Shown here: positions 28,392-37,532 of the stretch, piece after piece | Layout: each line of letters begins with the position of its first letter | Numbering within the stretch: position 1 is the stretch's first letter | DNA from: Campylobacterales bacterium | GTDB taxonomy: Bacteria > Campylobacterota > Campylobacteria > Campylobacterales > Sulfurimonadaceae | NCBI GenBank assembly: GCA_026390115.1 | Contig: JAPLGO010000009.1 | Location: forward strand, 94,060 to 158,059 | Direction: 5' to 3' | DNA: 64,000 nucleotides | The notes under the pieces: model-generated | What the model was told of the DNA's origin: nothing | The model's input: only the letters and a program-made list of their open reading frames with translations | Database searches by the model: none | Position numbers and translations under genes: made by a program

Positions 28392-28656
28392 TTTACAAAG
28401 TCATCTATGCTAAACAAGCTCTAAAAGATGCGAAAAAACTCTCAGAAGCTTCTTTGGATACAAAAGCAAAAGAACTCATAGAACTTATTAAAATCAACCC
28501 ACTTCAAAACCCGCCCCCCCCTATAAAAAACTTGTTGGCAATTTAAGCGGCTCCTATTCACGCCGAATAAATATTAAACATAGAATTGTCTATGAAGTGA
28601 TTGAAGATGAAAAATTGGTGAGAGTGTTAAGAATGTGGACGCATTATGGGGAGTAG
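28388..28656 (+). pseudogene. Txe/YoeB-family toxin gene, off-frame at a C8 tract
   Basis: From the GTG at 28388 the first 44 codons encode a Txe/YoeB-type endoribonuclease (IYKVIYAKQALKDAKKL). A run of eight C residues (28514-28521) then shifts the frame, leading to a premature TAA. In another frame the conserved C-terminus follows: KLVGNLSGSYSRRINIKHRIVYE and the catalytic end VLRMWTHYGE. Six C (or nine) restores one open frame of 88 codons plus stop and yields the family's NPPPY. This may be a phase-variable OFF state, a decayed gene or a sequencing error. Confidence 0.85.
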
Positions 28657-28680
28657 GATAAATAAACATGAATCCGAATC

Positions 28681-29169
28681 CTATAAACCTGCACCCCACA
28701 TATGCATCTTCTTTGCCATTATCAAATCATACCCTTCTAAAACATCAATAGCATTGGATGCACGAAATTCAAAATCTTCGAGCATGCACTTTGTTGCTTC
28801 GATATCCATAATCCCTTTTTTCTCTATAATGATAATATGTGCAGTATTTGCGAGAGTGGTGTAGGCAATTTTAAGAATCATTTTTTTGTTTTCATGTAAG
28901 CAAAATATATCTTTAAACATTACCATGTCAAACTCTCTTGGAATAGCACGGAATGGGTCTTGAAAATTTTGTATGTTCTGAATTTTAGTGTCTGGAAATT
29001 GCAATGAGAAATTTTGCTCGCTATAGATTGCCAAAGATAGCTCTCCATTGACTCCTTTAAGTATCTTATGAAGTGCTGTTGTTGTCTCATCCGCCTGAGT
29101 TGTAACTTGCAGATATCTATTTCCTGGGTAGGGGTGAAAAAGCTGTAAAAATTGTGTTAAATCTATCAT
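28681..29169 (-). CDS. Hypothetical protein, remotely methyltransferase-like
   Basis: A 162-residue protein. EFDMVMFKDIFCLHENKKMIL followed by a hydrophobic strand (AHIIIIEKKG) recalls the middle of class I methyltransferases, but the glycine-rich SAM loop is missing, so activity is doubtful. It lies 6 bases after the next gene in the unit with luxS. Confidence 0.5.
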   Translation of the reverse strand: MIDLTQFLQLFHPYPGNRYLQVTTQADETTTALHKILKGVNGELSLAIYSEQNFSLQFPDTKIQNIQNFQDPFRAIPREFDMVMFKDIFCLHENKKMILKIAYTTLANTAHIIIIEKKGIMDIEATKCMLEDFEFRASNAIDVLEGYDLIMAKKMHMWGAGL

Positions 29170-29175
29170 ATACTT

Positions 29176-29478
29176 TTAGTATGCCAAATCATGAAGCTCT
29201 TTAAAGAGATAAGCTTCTACAATGTCATCAATACTTCTTTGTGTGTGGGCAACCAGAACCATCAACCCAAGCTCCATAAATGGCCAAACATATTCGTTGT
29301 CATTTATTACTACAACTGCGTCGCTGAATTTCTCAAATCCTCTCTGCTCGCTAGAGTGGTTTACTTCAACCAACTCTCCCTCTTCTATCAAGAGCTGTGT
29401 CCAAACTTTTACATCCTCAATTTTAACCAATGAGGCTTCTTCGCCATCGGCACTATCCATTGCAAGTAGTATATACAT
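29176..29478 (-). CDS. Hypothetical protein downstream of luxS
   Basis: A 100-residue cytoplasmic protein that I cannot place. The C-terminal half (VVVINDNEYVWPFMELGLMVLVAH followed by a helix) has a strand-helix pattern reminiscent of NifX-like cofactor-binding domains, but this is weak. Two bases separate it from luxS, so the two are co-transcribed. Confidence 0.55.
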   Translation of the reverse strand: MYILLAMDSADGEEASLVKIEDVKVWTQLLIEEGELVEVNHSSEQRGFEKFSDAVVVINDNEYVWPFMELGLMVLVAHTQRSIDDIVEAYLFKELHDLAY

Positions 29479-29480
29479 CT

Positions 29481-29984
29481 CTATTCTACCCTCGAGAGGT
29501 CAAGTTTGAGTGCCTCATTATCCATAATGTCGATATCTTTGCGTAAAACCGCCGCAGCTATAGCTTTTGCATCCTCAAGTGAGTGCATTTTATAGGTTCC
29601 GCACTGGTAAATATTTAGCTCTGGAATATCCTTTTGCTCTTTAACATTTAAGATATCTTTCATAGAAGCTTCCCAAGCATCAGCCACCAACTCTTCACTT
29701 GGATTGCCAATAACGCTCATGTAAAAGCCTGTGCGACAGCCCATTGGTGAGAGATCTATTATCTCAGTTGTTTTAGAGTTTAGGTGGTCTCGCATAAATC
29801 CTGCGAATAGGTGTTCTAAAGTATGGATGCCTTCCGGTGATAAAACTTCCTGATTTGGCTTTACAAATCTTAAATCAAAAACTGTAATATCATCGCCTTT
29901 TGGAGTTTTCATCCCCTTTGCACGGCGCACTGCTGGAGCCGGCATGATTGTGTGGTCAACTGTAAATGAGTCTAATAGTGGCAT
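29481..29984 (-). CDS. luxS: S-ribosylhomocysteine lyase
   Basis: LuxS cleaves S-ribosylhomocysteine to homocysteine and the AI-2 precursor. The 167-residue protein has the metal-binding HTLEH motif (family HxxEH), the catalytic Cys in MGCRTGFY, and a further metal Cys in YQCGTY. It starts a three-gene unit. The stretch upstream holds a terminator and a structured RNA from the por operon. Confidence 0.97.
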   Translation of the reverse strand: MPLLDSFTVDHTIMPAPAVRRAKGMKTPKGDDITVFDLRFVKPNQEVLSPEGIHTLEHLFAGFMRDHLNSKTTEIIDLSPMGCRTGFYMSVIGNPSEELVADAWEASMKDILNVKEQKDIPELNIYQCGTYKMHSLEDAKAIAAAVLRKDIDIMDNEALKLDLSRVE

Positions 29985-30086
29985 GTAAAATCCTTTTTTA
30001 TAATTGAAGTATTTTATCGTTTTTTGATTTATGTAGGTTGAAAGAGAAATTAAGTTTTAAATTGTGAAAATCTTTGACATGCGAAG

Positions 30087-30117
30087 AAAAAAGCAAATCA
30101 AAAAAGTTTAGATTCGC
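30087..30117 (-). terminator. Rho-independent terminator of the por operon
   Basis: On the minus strand GCGAATC pairs with GATTTGC (7 bp, one wobble), followed directly by six T residues (30092-30087). It lies 79 bases after the porB stop and 102 bases before luxS, so luxS has its own promoter downstream or shares read-through. Confidence 0.6.
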
Positions 30118-30123
30118 TGTAGA

Positions 30124-30183
30124 TTGCGCCAAACTCTAACCGATCGTGTACTGAAGTACACAGAGTGTCAGAATTTGGTGCAA
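30124..30183 (-). ncRNA. Long imperfect hairpin at the 3' end of the por operon
   Basis: The 17-base arms 30124-30140 and 30167-30183 pair as minus-strand RNA with two G-U wobbles and one mismatch; inside sits a perfect 6-bp stem GUGUAC/GUACAC with a UUCA loop. The plus-strand version pairs less well, matching transcription from porB. It starts 12 bases after the porB stop. It may stabilise the por mRNA, release a small RNA, or be the remnant of a small mobile element. Confidence 0.45.
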
Positions 30184-30195
30184 GATATAATCTTT

Positions 30196-31152
30196 TTAAA
30201 CGCGAGCTTCTTCTCGGCGGTTGAGATATGCCCAATTAGCATCTACTCGTTCTTGCCACTCTTTAATCAAGTATTTATGCTCATCTTTGAATAGGTGTTT
30301 AAAACGACCTTGCGCTGCTAAATACTCCTCAACAGGCACAACATCTTTCGGTCTGTATGTTATGTTCAGCTCATGTCCGTCAATTATTTCATAAAGAGGG
30401 AATACTAACGAATCAGTTGCTAAATCTGCTATGTGCATTGTATCTTTTGGGTCAAATTTCCACTCAGTCGTACATGGAGAAACAGCATTGATAAATACCG
30501 GTCCATCGACTGAAAAACCATGTTGAATTTTTTTAACCATGTCTTTCCATTTATTTGGAGCGACCTGTGCTGCATATGGAATATGGTGAGCCGCCATGAT
30601 AGAAACCATATCTTTCTTATTTTTTTTCTCTCCGTAGCTTTTACGACCTTCAGGCGATGTAGTAGCACTTGAACCGATTGGTGTTGAGCTTGAACGCTGT
30701 CCACCTGTATTTGCATACACTTCGTTATCAAGAACGATGTGCATCATATTGTGACCGCGTTCCATACAACCGGAAATCCACTGGAAACCAATGTCATACG
30801 ACGCACCATCACCAGCAAATGAGACAAACTTAGGATTTCTATCAGGCTGCTTTAGACGACCCTTTGTTTTAAGTGCTTTGTACATGGACTCAGCACCTGC
30901 AACTGCAGTTGAGCCATTTTCAAAACCGATATGTATCCAAGAAGCATCCCAAGAAGTGTATGGATAAACCGCTGTACAAACCTCTAGACAACCTGTTGAA
31001 GCTGAGAGAATCAAATCGTCATTCGTAGCATTTAATACTTCACGAACAATGATAGAGTGCGCACAACCTGGACATAAAAGGTTCGCTCCCTCAAAACGGT
31101 CAGCAGATGTTGAAAACTCTTTTAAGTTTTTAATTTTTTTCATTTCACTCAT
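30196..31152 (-). CDS. porB: 2-oxoacid (pyruvate):ferredoxin oxidoreductase, beta subunit
   Basis: A 318-residue thiamine-diphosphate-binding subunit. GDGASYDIGFQWISGCMERG carries the Mg-TPP motif, and the N-terminal CPGCAHSIIVREV supplies Cys ligands for a cluster. I chose the ATG at 31152 after AAGGAGAAAACT; the longer open frame has no such site. With A, D and G it forms the four-subunit enzyme that interconverts pyruvate and acetyl-CoA plus CO2, as in Helicobacter and the reductive TCA cycle. Confidence 0.93.
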   Translation of the reverse strand: MSEMKKIKNLKEFSTSADRFEGANLLCPGCAHSIIVREVLNATNDDLILSASTGCLEVCTAVYPYTSWDASWIHIGFENGSTAVAGAESMYKALKTKGRLKQPDRNPKFVSFAGDGASYDIGFQWISGCMERGHNMMHIVLDNEVYANTGGQRSSSTPIGSSATTSPEGRKSYGEKKNKKDMVSIMAAHHIPYAAQVAPNKWKDMVKKIQHGFSVDGPVFINAVSPCTTEWKFDPKDTMHIADLATDSLVFPLYEIIDGHELNITYRPKDVVPVEEYLAAQGRFKHLFKDEHKYLIKEWQERVDANWAYLNRREEARV

Positions 31153-31162
31153 AGTTTTCTCC

Positions 31163-32386
31163 TTATAAAAATGATAGTTTCGGTCCACGAACACCGATAA
31201 ACTGTTGTAATGGAGTTGTTACTTTGCCAGCATCAACATTTTTCTGAAGCTCTGTAAACAGAGAAACTAAATGAGCCTTTGTTAAATCTCGTCCACCTAA
31301 ACCATAAACATATCCGGAAAGTAACGCTTTTGTATCTGTGTTAAAGAGACAACCTGCTATCTCGTTGAAGAGCATACCGGCAGCGCCGTTTGGAGAAGAT
31401 CTGTCAAGTGCAGCTATCGCTTTTGCACCTTTAAGTGCTTCTGCAATTTCAAAGAATGGAATTGGACGAATTACACGAATTCCGACTACTCCTGCTTTAA
31501 TACCTTTTGCTCTCATCTCTGTTGCGACTTCACGAGCCGTTTCAACGGAAGTACCCATACAAACAACACATACATCCGCATCGCTCATATCATAGGACTC
31601 AACCATATTATATTTGCGACCGCTTAATTTTTCAAAATCATCAAATGCCGCTTGTATTTTTGGTATAACTTTTGTCATTAAATCGTTATGCTGACGCGCT
31701 TTATGCTCAAAGTGCCAATCTTCTTCCGTTTGAACACCATGCGTTACAGGGTGTTCAAAGTCTAGCATGTCATTCATCGGCTTATACTCACCAATGAAAC
31801 CATACGCTTCATCGTCTGTGAGAGTGTGTACACCCTGTGCAGTATGAGAAGTCATAAAACCATCTTGGTGAACCATACATGGAAGTCTTACATCATGATC
31901 TTCTGAAACTTTAAACGCTATGAAGTTTAAGTCATACACATCTTGTGGGCAGTAAGCATCGAGTTGAATCCAACCGCTGTCACGGCCCAAATACATATCT
32001 GAGTGGTCACCATTTACATTGAGTGGAGCGGCTAAAGCACGATTTGCAACATTTAAAACGATTGGCAGACGCATACCTGAAGCTTGGTAGAGTACTTCAA
32101 CCATCAATGCAAACCCTTGAGAAGAAGTTGCAGTTGCAACACGTCCACCGGCAGCAGCAGCACCAACGCATCCACTCATTGCAGCATGCTCAGATTCAAC
32201 CATTACATACTCGCCTTCTATATAACCGTCTGCTAAAAATTTTGCATAGCCTTCAACGATAGGAGTTGATGGGGTAATAGGATATGCTGCAACAACATCT
32301 ACTTGTGCTTGTCTCAGTGCTTGTGCTGCTGCACGATTTCCGTCCCAAACTTCTATCTTTTGTAATTCCATTTTATCAAATGCCAT
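31163..32386 (-). CDS. porA: 2-oxoacid (pyruvate):ferredoxin oxidoreductase, alpha subunit
   Basis: A 407-residue subunit with the YPITPSTPIVEGYAKF pyrimidine-binding start, ESEHAAMSGCVGAAAAGGR and the C-terminal VIRPIPFFEI and LDRSSPNGAAG segments of pyruvate:ferredoxin/flavodoxin oxidoreductase alpha chains. The end of porD overlaps its start by 1 base. Pyruvate rather than 2-oxoglutarate is favoured by the GLGGRD C-terminus and the family's usual layout, not proven. Confidence 0.93.
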   Translation of the reverse strand: MAFDKMELQKIEVWDGNRAAAQALRQAQVDVVAAYPITPSTPIVEGYAKFLADGYIEGEYVMVESEHAAMSGCVGAAAAGGRVATATSSQGFALMVEVLYQASGMRLPIVLNVANRALAAPLNVNGDHSDMYLGRDSGWIQLDAYCPQDVYDLNFIAFKVSEDHDVRLPCMVHQDGFMTSHTAQGVHTLTDDEAYGFIGEYKPMNDMLDFEHPVTHGVQTEEDWHFEHKARQHNDLMTKVIPKIQAAFDDFEKLSGRKYNMVESYDMSDADVCVVCMGTSVETAREVATEMRAKGIKAGVVGIRVIRPIPFFEIAEALKGAKAIAALDRSSPNGAAGMLFNEIAGCLFNTDTKALLSGYVYGLGGRDLTKAHLVSLFTELQKNVDAGKVTTPLQQFIGVRGPKLSFL

Positions 32387-32784
32387 TATTTTTTCTCCTC
32401 ATTTTTAGCAGGCCATGCAGCCAATTCTGTCTCTTCATCTGCCTTTTCAGAAAACATCAAAAGTGATTTTGGGTTTGTAGGACAAACTTCAACACAGATA
32501 CCACACCCTTTGCAGTGATCCATATCAACACCAATCATCTTCTTATCTCTTGACATAATCGAAACATCCGGACAATAAATCCAGCAAAATTGACAATCAA
32601 TACAAAAATCTTTATTGAACACAGGCTTATTAATTCTCCAATCTGCAACACTTGCTACAAATGAGCTATTTTCTGAATATGCACGATTTTCTTGATGCGT
32701 TCCTGCGATGTCATCTATTTTACCGTTGAATGTGCGAAGCATTGCCCCGATTTCAAACTCATCCCATCCTTTCTTTGCCATCAT
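32386..32784 (-). CDS. porD: 2-oxoacid (pyruvate):ferredoxin oxidoreductase, delta (ferredoxin-like) subunit
   Basis: A 132-residue protein with two [4Fe-4S] motifs, CIDCQFCWIYCPD and CKGCGICVEVCPTNP, at residues 62-101. These carry electrons from the TPP site to ferredoxin or flavodoxin. It has an N-terminal extension before the ferredoxin domain, as usual for this group. It lies between gamma and alpha. Confidence 0.93.
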   Translation of the reverse strand: MMAKKGWDEFEIGAMLRTFNGKIDDIAGTHQENRAYSENSSFVASVADWRINKPVFNKDFCIDCQFCWIYCPDVSIMSRDKKMIGVDMDHCKGCGICVEVCPTNPKSLLMFSEKADEETELAAWPAKNEEKK

Positions 32785-32791
32785 CAGCTCC

Positions 32792-33349
32792 TTATTTCAC
32801 TTCATCAAAAGCACGTTGAATTGCAAGCATGTTTGCATCAATTATCTTTTGAGGTAATTTTCCGAGAATTCTTTTCATACTCTCTTTGAAAAACTCTATA
32901 TCATACATTCCGGAAATTTTCATAAATGCACCCAGCATCGGTGTATTTGGAATAGCACGACCTATTGTTTCTTGAGCAATTTTAATACAATCAACTGTAT
33001 AAACTTTTTTGCCGGCAAGCTTTGGCTGAGAAGCCGCAAGCTCCTCAGTACTCATATGCGTAGTAATAATATAAATAGTATTTTCTTTATGATTAACAGT
33101 AACATCTGATGTAAAAACTAGTGCAGGATCAATTACAAATACAAAATCCGGTTCCATATATTTTTCATGATTCATAATAACTTTATCGTCAACACGATTA
33201 AAAGCCATCATTGCAGCACCCCGTTTAGCCGACCCGTAAAAAGCAAATGCCTGCACATGTTTACCAGTTGTAGAAATAACATCGGCTAAACCTTTAGCAC
33301 CCGTTACAGCGCCTTGTCCAGCACGACTATGCCATCTAATTTCTAGCAT
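32792..33349 (-). CDS. porG: 2-oxoacid (pyruvate):ferredoxin oxidoreductase, gamma subunit
   Basis: A 185-residue gamma subunit: EIRWHSRAGQGAVTGAKGLADV at the N-terminus and ANTPMLGAF-like IPNTPMLGAFMKISG are diagnostic. First gene of the por operon, with an AAGGAGAA ribosome site. Confidence 0.93.
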   Translation of the reverse strand: MLEIRWHSRAGQGAVTGAKGLADVISTTGKHVQAFAFYGSAKRGAAMMAFNRVDDKVIMNHEKYMEPDFVFVIDPALVFTSDVTVNHKENTIYIITTHMSTEELAASQPKLAGKKVYTVDCIKIAQETIGRAIPNTPMLGAFMKISGMYDIEFFKESMKRILGKLPQKIIDANMLAIQRAFDEVK

Positions 33350-33468
33350 TAATTCTCCTTCATTTTTATCGAGAATATTAAAAAAAATTTTAAATTCCAG
33401 TTTACCGTATATTTTAGGTAAGTTGCTCTTAAAAATAGCTTCAAACGGGGCAACTCGGAGTTAGAAGT

Positions 33469-34116
33469 TTAGTTATGTGATTTTTTTCTACTCTTTAAAT
33501 GAATTACAGCTTCAAGAGCATCGCCAAAAATTGTATCTGTAAATTTTTCTATCACTTCACGAGAGTCGTATCCGCTCAAAACACCTATGGAATTAACTCC
33601 TGCACTTTTTGCAGCAATCAAATCAAGTTTTGTGTCTCCTATCATCCAAACCTCTTTTCCTTCAATTGCGAGGGCTTCCATTGCTTTAAGAATAGGCTCT
33701 GCATGCGGCTTTGGATTTTGGACATCCTCTCTGCCTATTAATACCTCAAAGTAACTCATTAAGCCAAAATATTCCATTAAAATCTTAGAGTACTCCGCCG
33801 TTTTTGTGGTCACAATTCCAAGCGTTGCAAACTCACTCGCCTCCAAAACAGCCTCTCTGGCATTCTCTATAAGAAATGTTTTTTGTGTAGAAATTTTGCG
33901 ATAATTCTCTTTATAAGTTGCCACAAATTCCCAAACAACAGCTCTCTCAATTCCTAAGCCCTCAAACATAATATCAAGCGGATACCCGATAAGAGCTTTT
34001 ATTTCATCATCACTCGGCTGTGCAAAATTATGAGCTTCAAAAGCATGATGAAAACTCTCTAAAATCGCTTCTGTTGAATCTATAAGTGTTCCGTCTAAAT
34101 CAAAAAGTATTATCAT
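33469..34116 (-). CDS. HAD-family phosphatase (phosphoglycolate phosphatase-like)
   Basis: A 215-residue HAD hydrolase: FDLDGTLIDST carries the nucleophile Asp, TTKTAEYS the second motif and MIGDTKLDLIAAKSAGVNSIGV the Mg-binding motif. It resembles Gph, which salvages phosphoglycolate, but the family is broad. The ATG at 34116 overlaps the stop of the upstream gene by 4 bases (ATGA), so I chose it over a start 7 codons upstream. Confidence 0.8.
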   Translation of the reverse strand: MIILFDLDGTLIDSTEAILESFHHAFEAHNFAQPSDDEIKALIGYPLDIMFEGLGIERAVVWEFVATYKENYRKISTQKTFLIENAREAVLEASEFATLGIVTTKTAEYSKILMEYFGLMSYFEVLIGREDVQNPKPHAEPILKAMEALAIEGKEVWMIGDTKLDLIAAKSAGVNSIGVLSGYDSREVIEKFTDTIFGDALEAVIHLKSRKKSHN

Positions 34117-35621
34117 TTTATCTCTTCCTTTTCCCATTTTATGTAGTTATGCCAAATACCGCTCAGGCTCGGTTCTACATTTTTTATATTTTTATTTACT
34201 GTAGTAATTGAGGTTGGAATGTATAAAAAGAGGTAGGGATTGTCATCTACAATGATTTTAAACATCTCTCTCCACATGCCGTTTAATCTCTCCCTATCGA
34301 CCATGCTTTGGGACTCCTCTATCATCTTATCCATTGTTGGATTTTTATATCCAACGAGGTTAAATCCACCTTTTTTATCACTTTCGCTGTGCCAAAACAT
34401 GTAGGGGTCTGGCGTAGAAGAGAGTCCCCAACCCAATAAAATTGTGTCAAAATTTCTTGGAAACACAACCATATTTAAAAATGCCTGCCACTCCATGACT
34501 TTGAGCGTTACAACTACGCCCGCCTCTTTTAACTGGTTTTGAAGTATCTCTGCAGCGTAAGGTCTAATTGGGCTGGAGTTTGATGTGGCAATCTCGAAAG
34601 TAAATGGATTATTCTCATCATATCCTGCTTCTTTTAAAAGTCTTTTTGCCTCTTTTATATTCTGTATCGGAGCTTTTACATCTGCATTGTAGGCGTTTGT
34701 ACGAGGCAAAAATGGACCCGTACACACCTTTGCATGTTTAAAAAAAAGAATCTCCACAAGCGCATCTCTGTTAATCGCCAGAGAGAGTGCCTCTCTCACT
34801 TTCGGATCTTTAAACTTCTCCAATCTTAGGTTAAAGCCCAGATAGGTGTATGAAAAACTTATCTCTTCGTAAATATTTGTTGTCTCTAAAAACTCTTTGC
34901 TGAGCTGTCTCTCATACTCCATCGGCTCAATACTTCCTATGTCGAGGGCATGGGATTTGAGCATCAGAAACCTTGTCATCGGGTCGGCTATGACATGAAA
35001 AGAGATTCTCTCTATCTTTGGTTTTCCTTCAAAATAGTTCTCGTTTGCCGTCAAAATAATATTTTTTGAGTGTTCAAGCTGATGAAGTTTATAGGCACCT
35101 GTTCCGATTGGATTTGTGTTGAATTTGGAGCTCATAAGATTTTTTTCATCTTTTAAAATATGGTGGGGAAGAATTCCCATCATCCATGTCTCAAGAGCTT
35201 TAAAATAGGGCTCTTTGTATTTGACTCTTACTGTAAAGTCATTCACTGCCTCAACGCTTTGCACAAACCTGAAATTGGCACTGTAGGGCGAGACAACCTG
35301 CGGTGACATGAGGGTTTCATAAGTAAAAATAACATCTTTTGCCGTGAACTTCTCTCCGTCGTGCCATGTGACTTGCGGGTTGAGTTTGAAAATGAGGGTT
35401 TTGCTGTCTTCATAAAAAAATTCTGTTGCTAAATCGCCGATGATTGTGGATGCATCTTTGTCATATTTTACTAGCCCGTTAAAGATAAAACCTGCGATTT
35501 CTGAAGAGCTGGAATCGGTTGCCAAAAGGGGATTAAGCCTTGAGGGATTTGCCGATGTTGCCAGATGGAGAGTGGAAGAGAAAAGATTGAGAGTTAATAA
35601 CAGAAGTAATAAGTATCTCAT
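34113..35621 (-). CDS. ABC transporter substrate-binding protein, peptide/nickel family
   Basis: A 502-residue SBP family 5 protein (DppA/OppA/NikA). A signal peptide (RYLLLLLLTLNLFSSTLH) is followed by the typical DSSSSEIAGFIFNGLV, HDGEKFTAKDVIFTYETL and ALSLAINRDALVEI segments. No permease or ATPase genes lie next to it, so it is an orphan or uses a transporter elsewhere. The 4-base overlap with the phosphatase gene suggests one operon. Confidence 0.88.
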   Translation of the reverse strand: MRYLLLLLLTLNLFSSTLHLATSANPSRLNPLLATDSSSSEIAGFIFNGLVKYDKDASTIIGDLATEFFYEDSKTLIFKLNPQVTWHDGEKFTAKDVIFTYETLMSPQVVSPYSANFRFVQSVEAVNDFTVRVKYKEPYFKALETWMMGILPHHILKDEKNLMSSKFNTNPIGTGAYKLHQLEHSKNIILTANENYFEGKPKIERISFHVIADPMTRFLMLKSHALDIGSIEPMEYERQLSKEFLETTNIYEEISFSYTYLGFNLRLEKFKDPKVREALSLAINRDALVEILFFKHAKVCTGPFLPRTNAYNADVKAPIQNIKEAKRLLKEAGYDENNPFTFEIATSNSSPIRPYAAEILQNQLKEAGVVVTLKVMEWQAFLNMVVFPRNFDTILLGWGLSSTPDPYMFWHSESDKKGGFNLVGYKNPTMDKMIEESQSMVDRERLNGMWREMFKIIVDDNPYLFLYIPTSITTVNKNIKNVEPSLSGIWHNYIKWEKEEIK

Positions 35622-35627
35622 GAGTCT

Positions 35628-37010
35628 TTAAAAGTTTAAAGGTTTGTCGTTAATTTTAAAGGCACCGTCTATAAAACTAAAATCATATACCAAACTCTTA
35701 GCCTCATCTTTTGCATACTCTTTTGCCAAAACAACCATTGGATACTTTTCTACCGCCAAATTAAACATCGCTTTTGAAAATTTAAGATTTGTGTGCATGT
35801 TCACATCTTTAACCACGAGAGCCGGACTATTTTTGATTTTATCCTTTAAACTGCTATCCTCTTTTATAGTTGCTTTTGATTTTATACTAAAACCCTCTAA
35901 ATCTTTTGCATTGTCAATCATAACTTTTTGAATTGAGAAGTCATTTACATCAAGTGTTAGCCCACAAGAGAGAAGCTTTATAAAACTATCTTGTAGATTC
36001 TCTGCTGCCTTGCCTGTATTATCTGTTTTTATTTTAGATGCCAACATACGAACCTCTTCGAAGGAGTCTTTATCCATGCCTTGCAGTGCGATATCGTAGT
36101 TGAAATTGGATGCATTTAGATCTAACTCTTTTGAATTTACAACTATGGAATTAATAGAGTTTTTTGCATTCATTTCACCCTTTACTCCCTGCATGTTTGA
36201 AGAGACGCTAGCGACCATTCCAGAGATATTTAACTCAATATTGCCACTCGATTTACTACCAGTCAGCATCTCTAATTTTTCAAGTTTTACAGCTGATGTA
36301 TAAGTTGTTTGTGACTCAAACCTTGCATCTGTACTGAAGTCTTGGATGTTAAAAAGAAATTCGTCTTCATTGTCTGCTACTCTTATCATCATTTTATTTA
36401 CATTGCTGTGCAGCTTTGTCGGTGCAATCAACTCCCCGCTTCCGCTATAAGTAGTCTTCAGAAGATTGAGCGTTAATTGCGCACCGCTTTTTAAATTCTG
36501 CTGCTCATTAATATCTTTTATATATCCATCAAAATCTCTGCTTAGAAGATTGTAATTCACATGCAACAGAACTCCTCTATTTTGTAAAAAAGATTTTATG
36601 TATTCGCTCAATTTTGCATCTTTATTTTGCATGTCACTCATTACTCTGTCTGAGAGTTTTAACGGATAAATATCTATTGAGAGAGCTTTGCTAAGAGGAA
36701 TATTGCTGTAATCCAAATCTACTCCGACTAAAATTCCTTCAAGCATAGCATGTGAATATGGAAGAAATTTTTCATTAGAAAGTTTATTAAGATGTTCCAC
36801 AACTTTCTTCGCGTCTTTGAGCAAAAATTCGTAGTGCTTTTTTGTCTGGAGATAGTTTGAGTCAGTTTTACTCTCAATTATCTCCATGCCATTTGTTTTG
36901 AAAACTTCTATATTTTCATCAAGTTTGTTTTCAATCAGTTTATTTCCAAGGACAGGAATAAGCGCTGCAATTGCAAGAATTAGAGATAGAAGCAGGAGAA
37001 TTTTTTTCAC
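35628..37010 (-). CDS. DUF945 (YdgA-like) membrane-anchored protein
   Basis: A 460-residue protein with an N-terminal uncleaved anchor (LLLLSLILAIAALIPVLGNKL) and a long periplasmic body. The pattern (ENKLDENIEVFKTNG near the start, then strand-rich repeats) matches DUF945/YdgA. The family's role is unknown; an envelope or cell-surface function is plausible. It ends 6 bases before the SBP gene. Confidence 0.7.
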   Translation of the reverse strand: MKKILLLLSLILAIAALIPVLGNKLIENKLDENIEVFKTNGMEIIESKTDSNYLQTKKHYEFLLKDAKKVVEHLNKLSNEKFLPYSHAMLEGILVGVDLDYSNIPLSKALSIDIYPLKLSDRVMSDMQNKDAKLSEYIKSFLQNRGVLLHVNYNLLSRDFDGYIKDINEQQNLKSGAQLTLNLLKTTYSGSGELIAPTKLHSNVNKMMIRVADNEDEFLFNIQDFSTDARFESQTTYTSAVKLEKLEMLTGSKSSGNIELNISGMVASVSSNMQGVKGEMNAKNSINSIVVNSKELDLNASNFNYDIALQGMDKDSFEEVRMLASKIKTDNTGKAAENLQDSFIKLLSCGLTLDVNDFSIQKVMIDNAKDLEGFSIKSKATIKEDSSLKDKIKNSPALVVKDVNMHTNLKFSKAMFNLAVEKYPMVVLAKEYAKDEAKSLVYDFSFIDGAFKINDKPLNF

Positions 37011-37089
37011 TAGGAGACCTTTTTTTTATTAAGCGGCGTATTATATAGAAATAAATTTAAAGGAGTGTTATTTTGGGAAATAAGAGAAG

Positions 37090-37116
37090 TTTACCAATGC
37101 AAAAAGCATTGGTAAA
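37090..37116 (-). terminator. Hairpin after rpsI
   Basis: A perfect 11-bp inverted repeat (TTTACCAATGC/GCATTGGTAAA) with a five-base loop, 16 bases after the rpsI stop. No long T-run follows on the minus strand, but placement after a ribosomal operon supports a terminator or 3' stabiliser. Confidence 0.55.
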
Positions 37117-37132
37117 AAAGCGAAAATAGAGA

Positions 37133-37522
37133 TTAACGCTTAGAGAACTGGCGAGAACGACGAGCTTTTCTCTTACCTGGCTTTTTACGCTCAACGATTC
37201 TTGAATCGCGAGTCATCATGCCCTCAGGTTTTAGAATTGCTTTTAATTCTGGGTTAAACTTTACTAACGCACGAGAAATTCCGTGACGAAGAGCATCTGC
37301 TTGACCACCGAAACCACCACCTGTAGTAGTAGCAACGATGTTTACAGATGTATCTTGTTTAGTTAAAGCAAGTGGTTGTTTAACACGAAGCTTTTTAGCC
37401 TCAAGACCACCTAACCATGCATCTAAAGAGAGACCATTGATAGTCATCTCACCGTTTCCTGCAGTCAACCATACTTTTGCTATTGAAGCTTTACGACGAC
37501 CTGTTGCGTATATTTTTGCCAT
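37133..37522 (-). CDS. rpsI: 30S ribosomal protein S9
   Basis: A 129-residue S9: [12 protein letters not shown] at the N-terminus, [19 protein letters not shown] in the middle and the basic tail [11 protein letters not shown] that reaches the P-site tRNA. Follows rplM by 10 bases in the standard pair. Confidence 0.98.
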   Translation of the reverse strand: MAKIYATGRRKASIAKVWLTAGNGEMTINGLSLDAWLGGLEAKKLRVKQPLALTKQDTSVNIVATTTGGGFGGQADALRHGISRALVKFNPELKAILKPEGMMTRDSRIVERKKPGKRKARRSRQFSKR

Positions 37523-37532
37523 ATGTCAATCC

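Noticed and set aside
31153..31194. Longer porB start
   Set aside because: The ATG at 31152 has a strong AAGGAG site, while the longer version runs into porA.
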